The notes under the pieces: model-generated
The model's database searches: none
What the model was told of the DNA's origin: nothing
The model's input: the letters and a program-made list of their open reading frames with translations, nothing else
Made by a program: the position numbers and the translations under genes
Source of the DNA: Primulina eburnea
Taxonomy: Eukaryota > Streptophyta > Magnoliopsida > Lamiales > Gesneriaceae
Direction: 5' to 3'
Assembly (NCBI RefSeq): GCF_022965805.1
Contig: NC_133104.1
Coordinates: 35,632,682-35,696,681, forward strand
DNA length: 64,000 nt
Shown here: positions 36,378-48,269 of the stretch, piece by piece
How the letters are laid out: each line of letters begins with the position of its first letter
How positions within the stretch are numbered: the stretch's first letter is position 1

Positions 36378-36380
<3 letters not shown>
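36019..36380. mobile_element. hAT-like non-autonomous element
   Basis: Terminal repeats CAGGGACGTAGCCAGG and, from the other end, CAGGGACGGAGCCACC, which resemble the Tip100-type hAT ends. The flanks CATATATA and TATATATA would be an 8-bp target duplication differing by one base; they lie in an AT microsatellite, so they are weak evidence. The inside is built of GCGACGGTTT / AAACCGTCGC units forming hairpins. 362 bp, no protein. Confidence 0.7.
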
Positions 36381-36449
<69 letters not shown>

Positions 36450-36495
36450 ATATATGTATATATATGTGTGTGTGTATGTATATGAGTGTTGATAT

Positions 36496-36641
36496 GCTGT
36501 ACACCTATCGTGCACACTTATGTGAGCACCGATGAGGTGTCACTCACTCATTGGATGCGCAATTTTTTATATTTCATCACATCCAATGGATGAGTGACAC
36601 ATCATCAATGCTCACATAGGTGTGCACGATATGTGTGCATC
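36496..36641. mobile_element. Small foldback element
   Basis: About 60-bp arms: GTACACCTATCGTGCACAC / GTGTGCACGATATGTGTGCA and GTGTCACTCACTCATTGGATG / CATCCAATGGATGAGTGACAC, around a centre near 36565. 146 bp. AT repeats follow at 36654-36711. Confidence 0.75.
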
Positions 36642-36649
36642 ATATAAAA

Positions 36650-36713
<64 letters not shown>

Positions 36714-37021
36714 TACTTATTTAATTAATTTAAAAATTTTAGGGGTTGCAAATCAACCTAAAGACTAGCTTGTCCCAATTGATTCCTTATAATAATAAAA
36801 GATACACATGTATTGTATGTGTTATTATTAGTTTTAATTTAATCAAATAATATTAAATAATTAACACGAAATTATTTTCAATTTAGAAGAGTTATTCGAT
36901 TTAAAACAAAAATTTTGTTTAATTCTTTTCTATGTAAAATATAGAGTGATTTGAGTATGTTTTTAGTAAAAAATGTAATTATGAAATTAAATATTTTGGT
37001 GTCGTCCTATAACTTAGTTAC

Positions 37022-37083
37022 TGAAACGTCCATTATTCGTTTTTCTTTAAAATGTATTATAATTTTTTTTCAGTTCCATCTCT

Positions 37084-37158
<75 letters not shown>

Positions 37159-39638
37159 ATTACTTTTGCACCATTGGAATTAAACCAACCAACTATTATT
37201 TGAAAATCCAAAATAACTCAATTCAAAATGTAAAATCGTAAATTGTCAACCAAACCTAAATTTAACATTTTACCAAAATAAAACACAAACTCTTAAATCT
37301 CTCATAACCTCTCAAAAGCATATAAGTCGTAAAATCTTAAATTAATCATAAATCATAGTACGGAAAACTAGCGACGACCCTCGGGTTTTGTGGACCTTCA
37401 GTCCAGTTAGTTCAACCATCAAGACCTCCATCAATATCAAGTTCACATACATCGATCACAACTAGTGAATCTACTAACTCAACAAACCTTAATCATGATA
37501 GCAAGTAATACATATACATTCATAAGCAACAGTGAAAATACTTTTAATAAAATAGTTTTTCATGAACTTAAACTTTAAACATTTTTCTTTCATCATATAT
37601 TTTTTCCAATTCATCATATCATATCATATTTTCTTTCATCATATACATATGTGTTTCTCTTTTTATTGAATTTAGATAATCCTCAATTGTGACTTTCACA
37701 TTAGCTGTATATCGATGGATCCATCTACGTATTACCACGTTATCGGGCGGCAGCCGTCAACTGAGCATTGACCTTACATATCATCGTATCATCGTATTAG
37801 ACACAATCAATTAACCTTCTTCAATTTTCATATTTTCATCACTTATAAAAATTCATGCACATATAAATCATTTTTCTTTTAAATCAAGCATGCAACATGT
37901 CTTTTATCATTAATGTTTTATCATAAATTCTCACAAACATTTGAAATAAAAATTTTAATATGAGTTACAGCATTAAGGGCACTGCCAGGATGTCTAATAT
38001 TTTTTAGGTGCAAAATGACACTTTTACCTCTGAAACTCTAACCTTTTCAATTTATCATTAGACCTTAAAACGACAACCCAAATCATTCCAAACTTACCAT
38101 GATACCTTAAAATACACCCATGCATAATTCTTAGACGTAAAATTTAGCTTCTCGACTAATTTCTCAATTCGTTTTTAAACTTAGATATACATCCCGATTT
38201 TGACACGTATTGCCTCGAAACTTAACCAAAATTTATCAAACTTGACCCAAAGCTTATTAACTCATAACTATACCATATACAACCCAAATCAAGCCAATTA
38301 ACACCCTTGAACCAAACCTATGCACCTACTGATTTTTTTTCTACAAAATTCGAAACCCTAGTCCCTCTACCCATGAAACCTTCGGCCCCAGCCCCTAACC
38401 AACAAGATCAGACCCTAGAACACCTTCCTAGGACCATGACCATGCCCTAGGAAATTTATTGGACTAGTCCCATTGAGCTATACCCTTTCAGCCCTCAAAC
38501 CTGTCGCCCATGGGTCTCTCGCGTCCAAGCCTCACACGATCACCCTAGCCTTCAAGCCAACCCTCATGCAAACATCCAAGGACCATACTACAGCCCCCTT
38601 AGGTCCCCTGGTCACGCCCTAACAGCAGCTAAGGCCGTGCCTCTCTAAGGATGCCTTAGCCGAAAGCCTAGCCTTCATGGTTTCTATTTTCGTGCAACCC
38701 TTAACCCCTCGCGTCCAGCCCTTATGCAGCATCACTTTAGCCTCCTAAACCTCTGAAATTCTTCCTTTTTGGTGTTCCTACTTCTGCAACCCTTCTTGCA
38801 ACATTAATAAGAGTTTCAAATCATGAAAACATAAGTTTTGGTTGTATAAAACCTCAAAAACGGAAATTAACAAAAAGGTAACTTATTTTTCATGCAACCA
38901 TGCATCAATATATAATATTGTGTGATAGATGAGAAAAATGGAAATTAAGGCGCACCTTTGCGTTTAATGTGCACGAAAAGACTTTCGATGCGAGGAACAT
39001 TGGTGGAGATAGACCCTTGCTGAATTTCCCTTCAAAAAACTTTCGTGACTTTTCTCTCAAACTCTTGTGTAGTGTGTGTTGCTGATGGAGAAGAACATTC
39101 CTAGTATTATTTTAAGGTGAGGGACGTGGGTTTTAAGGGTTTATGGGTTATTGTTTCAGTTAAAGTTTGATATAAAATACACGGTGCAAGATTTGGTACA
39201 CTAACCATAGCATATTAGTCCCATTAGGTAATATTTAAAATATTTAGTTACGGAAAATTTGTGAAAACATTAGCCGAGTTCTAAAAAGAGTCTCTATTTT
39301 TATCGAAAATCGATTACCAGATTAAAATACGATTCGACGAATAAAAACACGTCATTTTCGAAAATTCTATTTAAAATACTCCACAAATTAAAAAATTAAA
39401 AATTATTATTTAATAAAATATTTTCTATCATATGGTTCTCGGTCACCGTTCTTTGACCGTATCTCGAATAACCTTTTAAAAACACACTTTTATGCATTAT
39501 AAAAGAAAATCTTATTTTAAATATGTAATCATGCACACCATAATTAATTCATGTCATCAAAATTATATAATTAGTCATTTTCCTTTTTCTCTAAATTTGC
39601 ATTCAGTTGAATTACATTATCATATTTTGGACCTTACA
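37022..39638 (-). mobile_element. Solo LTR (2.6 kb), same family as the Ty3 3' LTR at 9.8-12.4 kb
   Basis: Minus strand from TGTAAGGTCCAAAATATG (39638) to GGACGTTTCA (37022), 2617 bp against 2622 bp for the other copy. The flanks GTTAC and GTTAT would be a target duplication with one change. It includes an (AT)n run (37087-37153), the CTAACTGGACTGAAGG block and the GGTTATTCGAGATACGG block. Ends are set by comparison of the two copies. No gene. Confidence 0.8.
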
Positions 39639-40575
39639 GTTATTCTAAGGATCTCAAATTTTGATATAGTATATATAATATAGATATAAATTAATTATTT
39701 TGTAAACTATTTCATACTCCGAATTTGAAATTCACATTGACTTGAAACGACGAGCTAAAATTTGTAATAATCATTTAAATTGATTGGTTTCAAAATTTTA
39801 AATACTCAAGCTGAGATTCCATTTTTGTAAATTCATTATCAGGATAAGACTGAGGAACATGAAAAATATACCCTCCACTCTTTTCATTTGCCTTTTCTAT
39901 ATAATAAAAATTAAAAAGGAAAAAAGTTGAATCCTTTTAACTCTTTCTTGCGCCTTTTTATCGAGAAGGAAAATAAATTTGCAATATCTTTTCGTCTTTT
40001 TCTTTATAGAACAGTGGATACTTTTGAAGTAAAATCACCTTTATATTTAAACAAAAATATAAGATTTTCCATTAAATAATGTTAATTTCTAATCATACAC
40101 TTCCGCATGCTAGATTATATTAATTGTAATATTTTTAAACATCGCCAGCTTAGAGTAATGAAACTGAAATAGTTTAAATAAACTATAATATAAGTCGAAA
40201 CAATAATATTTAAGTAAATAAAGTATACAAAGATTAAAAAAAATTAATTTGCAAAATTGATTCTAAATTACATATTACTTGAATCATAATTCTCATGTGT
40301 AATATTATCCCATGGTGAGTAAAGAAGATTGGACTAATTTTGATGACTTACAAAAAAATAAAATAAAAAAAAATTGATACAAATATTATTTGATGCAATC
40401 AAGTAGGTGGGAATTCCTAATCAAAGATTAAAGACAAGAAGGAAAATTACATAATTGAATTACTTAATTAAAATCATAATGCAAAAAAGAAAACTAAAAA
40501 AATGCAATAATTTTTCAACAACTGAAGTCAATATAAAAGAATTCCCATACAAATATTAGCTAATAATTCGGTTAC
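39639..40575. other. AT-rich intergenic, 3' side of the proline-rich gene
   Basis: No coding region or element ends recognised. The part nearest 40580 would hold the 3' UTR of the minus-strand gene. Confidence 0.4.
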
Positions 40576-40579
40576 ATGA

Positions 40580-40999
40580 TTAATGGAAAACAAAAGAGAA
40601 AAGATTAAGAGAAAGAAGAAGAAACATGAGGGCGTTGTTTCTTGATTTATTAATGGATAGTGATGAAGACTGGTCTTGGTGGGGTGGCCTTCTGAAGTAA
40701 AATGGAAACCAAGAGACCATAGGCTCGGGCGGAGGTGGCGCGACACCGTAATAGTATGGTGACGGAGGAGTGAATGGGAAGTATCCGGTAGACGGAGGAG
40801 TCATGTAGAATGGAGGGGAGAAAGTGACCGGAGGGTTAGTGGACACCGGCGGGGTTGTGGGCACGGTGGGATTATTTCCGGGGCCAGTCGGGGGAGGATA
40901 ACACGGATACGGGCATTCTTGGGCCGTCGTGATGATGGGATGATCAAGGATTGTGGAGAAAAACACAAGAGAGAGTAGTTTTTGAAGCTTGGTTGCCAT
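40580..40999 (-). CDS. Secreted Pro/Tyr-rich (hydroxyproline-rich) cell-wall type protein, probable GPI anchor
   Basis: A single-exon ORF of 139 aa. Residues 1-26 form a signal peptide (hydrophobic LLSLVFF core, likely cleavage after TTA). The mature part begins QECPYPCYPPP with two Cys, then a Pro/Thr/Ser/Tyr-rich stretch (PPVSTNPPVTF, PPSTGYFPFTPPSPYYYG) and a conserved-looking SWFPFYFRRPPH. A Ser/Asn-rich segment and a final hydrophobic tail (about 122-139, ALMFLLLSLNLFSFVF) look like a GPI-attachment signal. Small plant hydroxyproline-rich glycoproteins have this layout; they act at the plasma membrane/cell wall, with roles mostly unknown. A TATA-like TTTAAAATATATG (minus strand) at about 41077-41090 fits the start. 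Intact. Confidence 0.88.
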   Translation of the reverse strand: MATKLQKLLSLVFFSTILDHPIITTAQECPYPCYPPPTGPGNNPTVPTTPPVSTNPPVTFSPPFYMTPPSTGYFPFTPPSPYYYGVAPPPPEPMVSWFPFYFRRPPHQDQSSSLSINKSRNNALMFLLLSLNLFSFVFH

Positions 41000-41076
41000 A
41001 GTTTTCGGAGGTTATTTCAGAAGGGATATGATGAAAGGAGTTGGAAGAAATGAGCGGGGGAGTGAAGACTAAGTAA

Positions 41077-41090
41077 ACATATATTTTAAA
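41077..41090 (-). promoter_or_regulatory. TATA-like box of the proline-rich gene
   Basis: TTTAAAATATATG on the minus strand, about 80 bases before the ATG at 40999. A pyrimidine-rich leader lies between. Confidence 0.5.
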
Positions 41091-41163
41091 GAGAGGGTGG
41101 GAATAGTCCTGCTTTGGTTATCGAGTGTTTGACATAATTCTGCTTAGGTATATATATAATTGC

Positions 41164-41345
41164 CAAAAACTTTTATGAGACGATCTCACGGGTCGTATTT
41201 GTGAGACGGATCTTTTATTTGGGTCACTCATGAAAAAGTATTACTTTTTATGCTAAGAGTATTACTTTTTATTGTGAATATGGGTAAGGTTGACACGTCT
41301 CACAGATTATGATCTGTGAGACGGTCTCATATGAGACTCACTCTA
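41164..41345 (+). mobile_element. MITE of the GAGACGGTCTCAC family
   Basis: ATGAGACGATCTCACGGGTC at the left and GTGAGACGGTCTCATATGAG at the right. The inside has GAAAAAGTATTACTTTTTATGC and GTTGACACGTCTCACAG. A single-unit copy of the element at 34426-34745. Confidence 0.85.
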
Positions 41346-41446
41346 TAATTTAGGGAGATGGTAACGGGACTGTTTCAAGATATAAATTTTATTAAAAGTT
41401 TCGTCCAACTTTCTAAATTTTTACTCTACAATCTGAATTTTATTGA

Positions 41447-41448
<2 letters not shown>

Positions 41449-41536
<88 letters not shown>
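41449..41536. repeat. (AC)n(AT)n microsatellite
   Basis: About 20 AC dinucleotides followed by about 23 AT dinucleotides. Confidence 0.95.
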
Positions 41537-41539
<3 letters not shown>

Positions 41540-41555
41540 TGCGAGTTTATCATTT

Positions 41556-41746
41556 GAATGCATATATAAAATTTCTCAACACCTTGGAAACATCTACACA
41601 ACAAAATAAAATTTAAAAACTAGGAAAAGAAAAATCACACATACTTCTAGTTATTTATAACTCGTCTGACATAAATATCATAAATTTTAGATGAAATGTC
41701 GAGTACAACATCTAATTATAAAAAAATGTCCCATCTAAATAAATTG
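41556..41746. repeat. Second copy of the 34.0-34.2 kb block
   Basis: About 190 bp similar to 34035-34225 in the same orientation, with scattered substitutions and small gaps. The similarity stops at AAATTG, exactly where the LTR fragment begins. No coding potential; origin unknown. Confidence 0.8.
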
Positions 41747-42063
41747 TGATGTCCCAGGGATGAGGCCATCCAAATCGAGCCCACACCGGATCATGGGCCC
41801 CGACCCATCTCTAGCCAAGGTAGAATGCTCATGCAGGCCCAGTTATTCTCCTATAAATATCAGATTTGAATCTTCAACATAGACAGATTCAATATATTAT
41901 TTTTCAGCAGCGTCCTTAGCTGCTCCCCCTTATATCCTCAGTTTGTCACTTGAGCATCGGAAGAGTTACGGCGAAACACCCCTCTGGTCCCATTCTAATT
42001 AAAGAATTAGAATCCATGTCACCCCTCATCCAGTTTTTCGAAACCCCTACTTCTTGCATTGAA
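41747..42063 (+). mobile_element. Short LTR fragment (Ty3-like)
   Basis: Begins TGATGTCCCAGGGATG, has a TATA box TATAAATA at 41852-41859 and downstream the phrase CACTTGAGCATCGGAAGAG...CCCCTCTGG, which is common after the TATA box in several plant Ty3 LTRs. No second LTR, coding part or duplication found. The right limit is a guess. Confidence 0.5.
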
Positions 42064-43030
42064 TAAAAAATGGCAAAGTTGGTAGAGTAGATGTAAAGCA
42101 ATGGTGTCCGGTAACTTTTTTTTTTAGGGTATATAGGTGACTAAAAAGAGAGAAAATTATTATAATGCAAATATAATGCCTAGTTGATAATAGCTATTTG
42201 GAGTTTAAATTTGTATCTTTTCATATTTCAGATTAGTAGTAGTACAATCATGTATTATGTGAGATTATTGAATGATTAGTAAATAGATGATAAAAAAAAT
42301 ATAAGATGTATAATATGTGGTTATAAAATAATATTATGTTTTGTTTGATTTTGATAAATAAAAATAATTTAGGAGGGTTTGGTATTATGACCAAAATACC
42401 TCTAGTATTGAGTTTGAAGGGTTTAGAATGTTTTTTTTTTAATATTGGGAATGGAAAAGAGCATTTTGGGGATAAAATGGATGTTATTTAACTACGGATT
42501 CTTAATATTTTGGGTATCGATGGGTATAATTGTCCTTGTTTGAGTTGATAAAATGAGTTCAGTAAAAAATAACCAAACATGGATTAAACCCAAAAACCAA
42601 CCCTTTATCCCGTCTTCTCCCCATGCCATACACATGTCGAGGTATATTAAATAGAGATAACTATTGCTATAGTAATCCACCAGTACATGAAACAGAAAAG
42701 TTAAAACAATGAAATTGGTAAGCCAAAATTAGCTAGGCCTATTCTATGTAAATATTAAAACATTCAAAATATGCTAATGTTGTGATGTAATGACCTAAGT
42801 TCTATTATGGATAAATACTTGTTTAAACATATGTAGTCATTATTTAAGAAAATTGAAATAAGTATTCAACCGTTAGTTTGGAACCATCGAAGCTAAGTTT
42901 GGAACTATCGCTTCGGACCTTCCAAACTTTCACAGCCAACAAGGAAGTCACACGTTCAACGAACATCGACATGCAGCAGTTCAGACCTTCCGAACCCTGG
43001 TTTGGGGTTTCAATCTCACTTATCCGATGA
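42064..43030. other. AT-rich sequence with a possible Tourist-like MITE remnant
   Basis: 42255-42600 resembles the outer parts of the MITE at 4431-5064 (GATTAGTAAATAGATGATAAAAAAA, TATTATGTTTTGTTTGATTTT, and CCAAACATGG near 42575), but clear ends are missing. 42880-43010 has TTCGGACCTTCCAAAC-type repeats like those in the LTR at 8121-8350. No gene. Confidence 0.4.
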
Positions 43031-43039
43031 GGTTTCAAA

Positions 43040-46000
43040 GAGAGCATGACACGTATGGTTGAAGCAGCTATGGAGCAGACACATATGGAATGCAGCTCAT
43101 GGTTTCTATCTCTTCATCAGTCTTTTGGTATATAGACTTGGATGGAATCACATCATGATACAATGAGAGATATCCTCTTTGGACTCCTCCATGGAGACTC
43201 TCTTCGATATGATACCGATATAAATAGATTGGATGAGTTACAACATCCTCTTTGATCTATTCATATAGATCTGTATTCCTAATACATAAGATGTTTCACT
43301 CATATCTTTCATGCAAAATTTACTAACTAATCATACTTTAGTTGATTGTAATATTTCTACATCGTTCTCAATGAGTAATAGGTCATCAATATAAAGTATT
43401 AGGAATGTCACTACACTACCACTAACCTTCGCGTATACAAAACTTTCCTCAAGGTTCTTGAAAAATCAAACTCTTTGATAGTTTTGTCAAATATGAGGTT
43501 CCAGCTCCTTGACGTCTGTTTGATTCCATAGATAGATCTCTGAAGTTTGCAAAATTTATGTTTACTTCCTACTGATGTAAATCATTCAGGTTGAAATATA
43601 TAATCTCTTCCTTAATGTTAACTTCGTCTTCACATCCATTTTCCATATTTCATAATCATATCATGCTGTTATGGCTAGCAATATCCTAATGGACTTGAAC
43701 TTTGTGACTGGAGAAAAAGTTTCCTTATTGTCAATACATTGTCTTTGAGTATATCATTTTGTTATCAATCTTGCTTTGAAGGTCATTATCTTCCCAACCG
43801 CCCCAATTTTTCTTTTATAAATCAATTTTCTTCCTATGAGAACGATTCTCTCAAGCGGATCTACTAAGGACCATACTTAGTTTAAATACATGGAGTCCAT
43901 CTTGAACTGCATGGCTTCAATCCATTTAGATGAATCGACATCAGACAATGTTTCTTTAAAGTTTATTAGATCACATCCAGGAATAAACTCTTCTTGGCCT
44001 CTTTCGAAAAACAGGCTCCTCCTCTTAGGTGGCCTTGAGATGAGCTTGTGTTTCTCCAACTAGTTGTTGGGGTTTTTACTACTTCTGAAGTGGATAGTTC
44101 CTGAATCTCTTCGAATTATATAATTCCATCATTTTTCTCCAATATAAACTGCTACTCTAAGAAAGTGGCATTCTTAGAAACAAATACATTTGTTTCATTG
44201 GTAGAATTAATATCCAACATAATTCTTTGAAAATCTCACAAAGTAGCACAATTATTTTTACTATCTAGTTTTTCTCTCACGACCTGTTTCACATAAGTAA
44301 GGCTTTCCCATATGCTTAAGAAAGAATATTTGGGTGGTTTTTCATTCATATCTCATATAGAGTTTTGTCTATTGTCATTTGTATGGACTTTGTTCAACAA
44401 CTTTGCCATTGTTTCAAGTGAAAATCCCAAAGAGATGGTAGCAATTCAATGAATCTCATCATAGATCGAACCATGTCTATCAATATTCGATTACGACATT
44501 CTGACACGCCATTCAATTGGGTTGTGGCATGAGAGTCCACTGTGACAGAATCTCATTCTCTTTAAGGTATTCTTGGAGCTCACTGCTTAAGTATTCTCCA
44601 CCTTGATCACATCGAAGTGTTTTAATAATATTTCCTAATTTTTTATCTACTTAACTCTGAATTCTTTGAACTTTTCAAAGGCTTCAGACTTGTATGTCAT
44701 TAAATATACATACTATACATCGAGTAGTCATCAGTAAAGTTAATGAAGTAGGATTGGACATATCTCGTGCTAACACTTAGCGGGCCACAAACATTTGTAT
44801 GGATCAAATCCAACAGATAATGTGCACGTTCCACTTTCTGTAGTAAAGGGACTTTGGTCATTTTTCTTTTCAGACAGGACTCACATGTCTCTAGAGATTT
44901 TATGTCTGATGAGTCAAACATGCTTTATCCCACTAGCTTGTGGATCATTCTTTGAGAAATATGTTCTAACTTAACGTGTCACAAGCATACTTGATTAAGA
45001 ATATATTGCTTTCTTTTGTTTGTTGTTGTTGAAATCATATTACTTGGACATTGTTGGTTGGCTTTTTTTTTTTTAAATTAAAGAGATCGTCTTGCATTTC
45101 GTTTATTCCAATAAAACATTCATTCTTGTAAATATTGCAAACACCATTAGCAAATAAACAAGAAAATCCATTTTTATCAAACATAGAAATAGAAATAATA
45201 TTTTTAACCAAATCTGGAACATTTAAAATATCTTTCAAAAACAGTTTAAATTTATTTTTTAATATCAAGTAAACGTCTTTTATGGCATTTGCAGCAACTC
45301 TTGCTCCATTGTCCATCCTCAGGAAGGTCTCACATTTCCTTAACCTTCTACTTGTTTCCATCACCTGCAAATTATTGCATATATGATATCAACATCCAAT
45401 ATCTAATACCCAAGAAGGTAAATTAATTGAGACATTTATTTCAATATAAAACATATCGTTGTCAGAACTTTTCTGTGCTAGATATTCCCTACAATTGTGC
45501 TTTCAATGTTTAGACTTCTTGCAATAGAACCAAAAATCTTCTACTTTATCGGATTTTTGGGCCCTTTAGAAGTGTTTGGATCCTACTTCTTACTTGGTTT
45601 GTTTTTCTTTAAAGTTTCTTCTCCTTCTCTTTGGGTCTCTTTTTGTTCTTGACGAAGAGCCCACGAGGAAAACATGTTTTCCTTTTTTATGGTGACTTCA
45701 TAACTTGTAAGTATGTTGACCAATTCTTCAAGGCTTGCCTCCAACTTGTTCATATTTAATTTCACCACAAACCCATCAAACGACGATAGCAGCGACAACA
45801 GTAGAATGTCCTTGGACAATTCATTCGGAGTAACAAGGCTCGAAGTACACAAACTTCTCAATAAGGCCAATCATCCTCATACGATGCTCATGGGCTGAGG
45901 CCTCTTATTTCATGCGTAATGTCATGAGCTCTATGACAGTAGGGTGCCTCAGTGCTTGTTCATCGTATAACTTTTGCAGGAGGCCATAAATGTCAGTAGC

Positions 46001-46276
46001 ATTCACAACTTCCTCAAACTGCCTCTACAATCCGTTTGACATAGAAGACAACATATAACTCTTAGCTTGTAGATCATTATCCCATCATTTCTCAATCTTA
46101 GCTCATTCCTCAGTAGAGACGTTGGTAGCAACCTCTTTTGAAGGAACTTTCTTGAAGACATATGCTATTTTCTCATAGTTTAAAACGATTTTTAAATTTC
46201 TCAGCTAGTCGTGGTATTTATGTAATGATAGCTTGTTTTGATCGAGTATAATAGATAGAGGATTTTGCGATGACAT
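43040..46276 (-). pseudogene. Ty1/copia gag-pol, decayed
   Basis: Starts at ATG 46276 with MSSQNPLSIILDQNKLSLHKY, the usual copia gag start. UBN2-type gag follows (45583-45870: SLLSSFDGFVVKLNMNKLEASLEEL). Protease-like region 45035-45370 (MDNGARVAANAIKDVYL, LNVPDLVKNIISIS). Integrase 44700-44921 (CESCLKRKMTKVPL, ERAHYLLDLIHTNVCGPLS, TDDYS). Reverse transcriptase with WIEAMQFKMDSM (about 43890) and the catalytic LYIDDLLLI (about 43385-43410), then PYAS-type connection remnants to about 43040. RNase H and the 3' LTR are absent. Many stops and frame breaks. Confidence 0.88.
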
Positions 46277-46289
46277 CGTAGATATACTG

Positions 46290-47410
46290 AAATGGAAACG
46301 TTATAAACGTTACTAACTATTTTAAGATATTTTATAAGACATAAAATATGAAATTTTGTTTTTATGAATTTGTTTCCCACTATTTTCACATTTTAGGATG
46401 AAAACGAGAAATCCGATTTCTTTGGTAAATACACAAGGCCCAATTGCTAAATTATGATCCCGAATAAGATCAGCTGATCATAATTTTCAAAATGTAGAGC
46501 CCAATTGCAACCCTTACGTAATTTTGCCTTATATTTGAGGAGAGCACAATAATATGATCCTCTTTCTCTTTATATGTCGAGCTCGACCCATCAATGTTGA
46601 ACTTTAGTAGACGGTCGCCATGAGACTTCCCAATAATATGAGTTGAATTCATGTGAGGTCTACATAGTTCACATCAAATATGTTAGTAGTCACTGGTATA
46701 TCGAAAGTTGCATATGAATTTAATAATAATGTGATGCATCTATGAGTAATAATAATGACATGATATGTGTAACTGAGGAAACACTTTTAAAAAATGCACA
46801 TGTCTTACTCTGGTGAAATATTTCTTGCACTATTAACACATCAAATAACATAGGATATCTTCACCAATAGACAAATGGTGAATCCTCGTATACAATGTAT
46901 TTGCTCCTACATATTTCGAAACTCACCCTATCTCACCATTTGATGACCCTCAATAGAGTCAGTAAATAGATTAAAATACATGCTAGTACGGAGAGCCTAT
47001 ATGTTCTCCAGTTCAAAGGACTAATGATGTACAACTATAACCGCAGACTATTCCACTCGACAAATGATAACCACTTGGAAAGTCCGAAAGATGGTTGTTC
47101 AGTGAATCATCAAATGATCACTCATCTGTATGAATGGATATCTTCATGCCCTTACCAATTAAACATTGCGTTTAAATCACAGGTGCAAGTCTCAAGCGCA
47201 ATCAACATTTATCCTAAATTTAGACAGCTGATTCAACTATGAACCTGCGTAGAATATATGATGCACTTCCTAATAAGTTTCATGATCTAACGCTGAGATG
47301 CAGATCTCATGGTATTTATTATATATTCAATGACTTTATTTATACAGCTTACATGAGTATACTAATAAAAAAATATCATTATTGGATAAAACCGTAAAGT
47401 ATTATTAAAA
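46290..47410 (-). mobile_element. Leader/5' LTR region of the copia element
   Basis: Lies 5' of the copia gag on the minus strand and matches 24760-25400 (+). Two locations of the same noncoding sequence, one next to a gag, support LTR identity. Exact LTR ends and primer-binding site were not found. Confidence 0.6.
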
Positions 47411-47499
47411 TAAAGATTTTTTATATTAAAATCAATAAAACTCAAGCAACAAGTTAGCTATCTGGACATCTACTCTAACAAATAGCAGATTTCAGTAAA

Positions 47500-48110
47500 C
47501 AATTGTTCAGTTTCCAGGATACGCTGGCCGGCTCGAGTTTACCGGCAACAATATCGTCCTATCTTTGTGGCCAGCTGATGGGAAGCCTGGACTGTGGATG
47601 AATTCCACATCAAGAATGGCTGCAATTTACACCTTGGTTCTCTGGGAAGAAGAAATAATCAAACAAAAGAGTGTTGTGATTATGGATCGTCGCCGTCTTC
47701 ACCTAGAGACGAGGAATTGGAACTTGTAATTCCACCTGTTTTTTAGGGTTGTACAAGAGTCCTTAACGTAAGTGAGCAGATTGTTGCGAGAGATATGTAC
47801 TAGAAAGCCATTTGCTGTGATGGGAAGATGGGACTTGAGAAAGTGGAGGAGTTGCTGTTGGGATAAGTGGAGAAGAACCCTTTTGTAGCCGAAGCTTATA
47901 TAGTCTTGGGACAAGTTTATTTGGGGATGAAGGGGTCAAGGCGGCCGAGGCAGCGGCAGAGAGAGTGCTGCAATTGATTATGGACTGGGAGAGTCCATGG
48001 GATAAGAGGATGTCGTGGCAGGGATGGATTGCTTTGGGAAGAGTGGTGCTGATGAAGGCCAAGGAGAAAGCGTGGCCTGATAATCCTTGGAGAATTCTGA
48101 ACTAGTGATT
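47500..48110 (+). pseudogene. Broken gene fragment of an unrecognised plant protein
   Basis: One frame reads RLEFTGNNIVLSLWPADGKP, GLWMNSTSRMAAIYTLVLWEEE and ends at a stop near 47719. Further on two frames together give KMGLEKVEELLLG.VEKNPFVAEAYIVLGQVYLGMK, then EEAEAAAERVLQLIMDW-like sequence, ESPWDKRMSWQGWIALGRVVLMKAKEKAWPDNPW and a stop. The even, helix-friendly composition of the second part looks like a TPR-type protein, but I do not recognise the family. No introns are visible; stops and a frame slip show it is dead. Possibly a processed copy or the rest of a gene cut by the LTR at 48270. Confidence 0.55.
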
Positions 48111-48269
48111 TGTCAAGTGAAATTTGTCCATCCATCGAAAAGTCTACGCCAACAAATTAAGATGTTTTTAGTGGTTTGAAGATTTATGCTTTATGTTGCG
48201 TTTGGTTTGAATTACTTAATCATTACAAGAGAAAAAAATTTCTAATCTGTTACCTCTCTATATTTCTGC

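Noticed and set aside
46470..46652. 60-codon frame 5' of the copia gag
   Set aside because: It lies in the LTR/leader region that is repeated as noncoding sequence at 24.7-25.4 kb.
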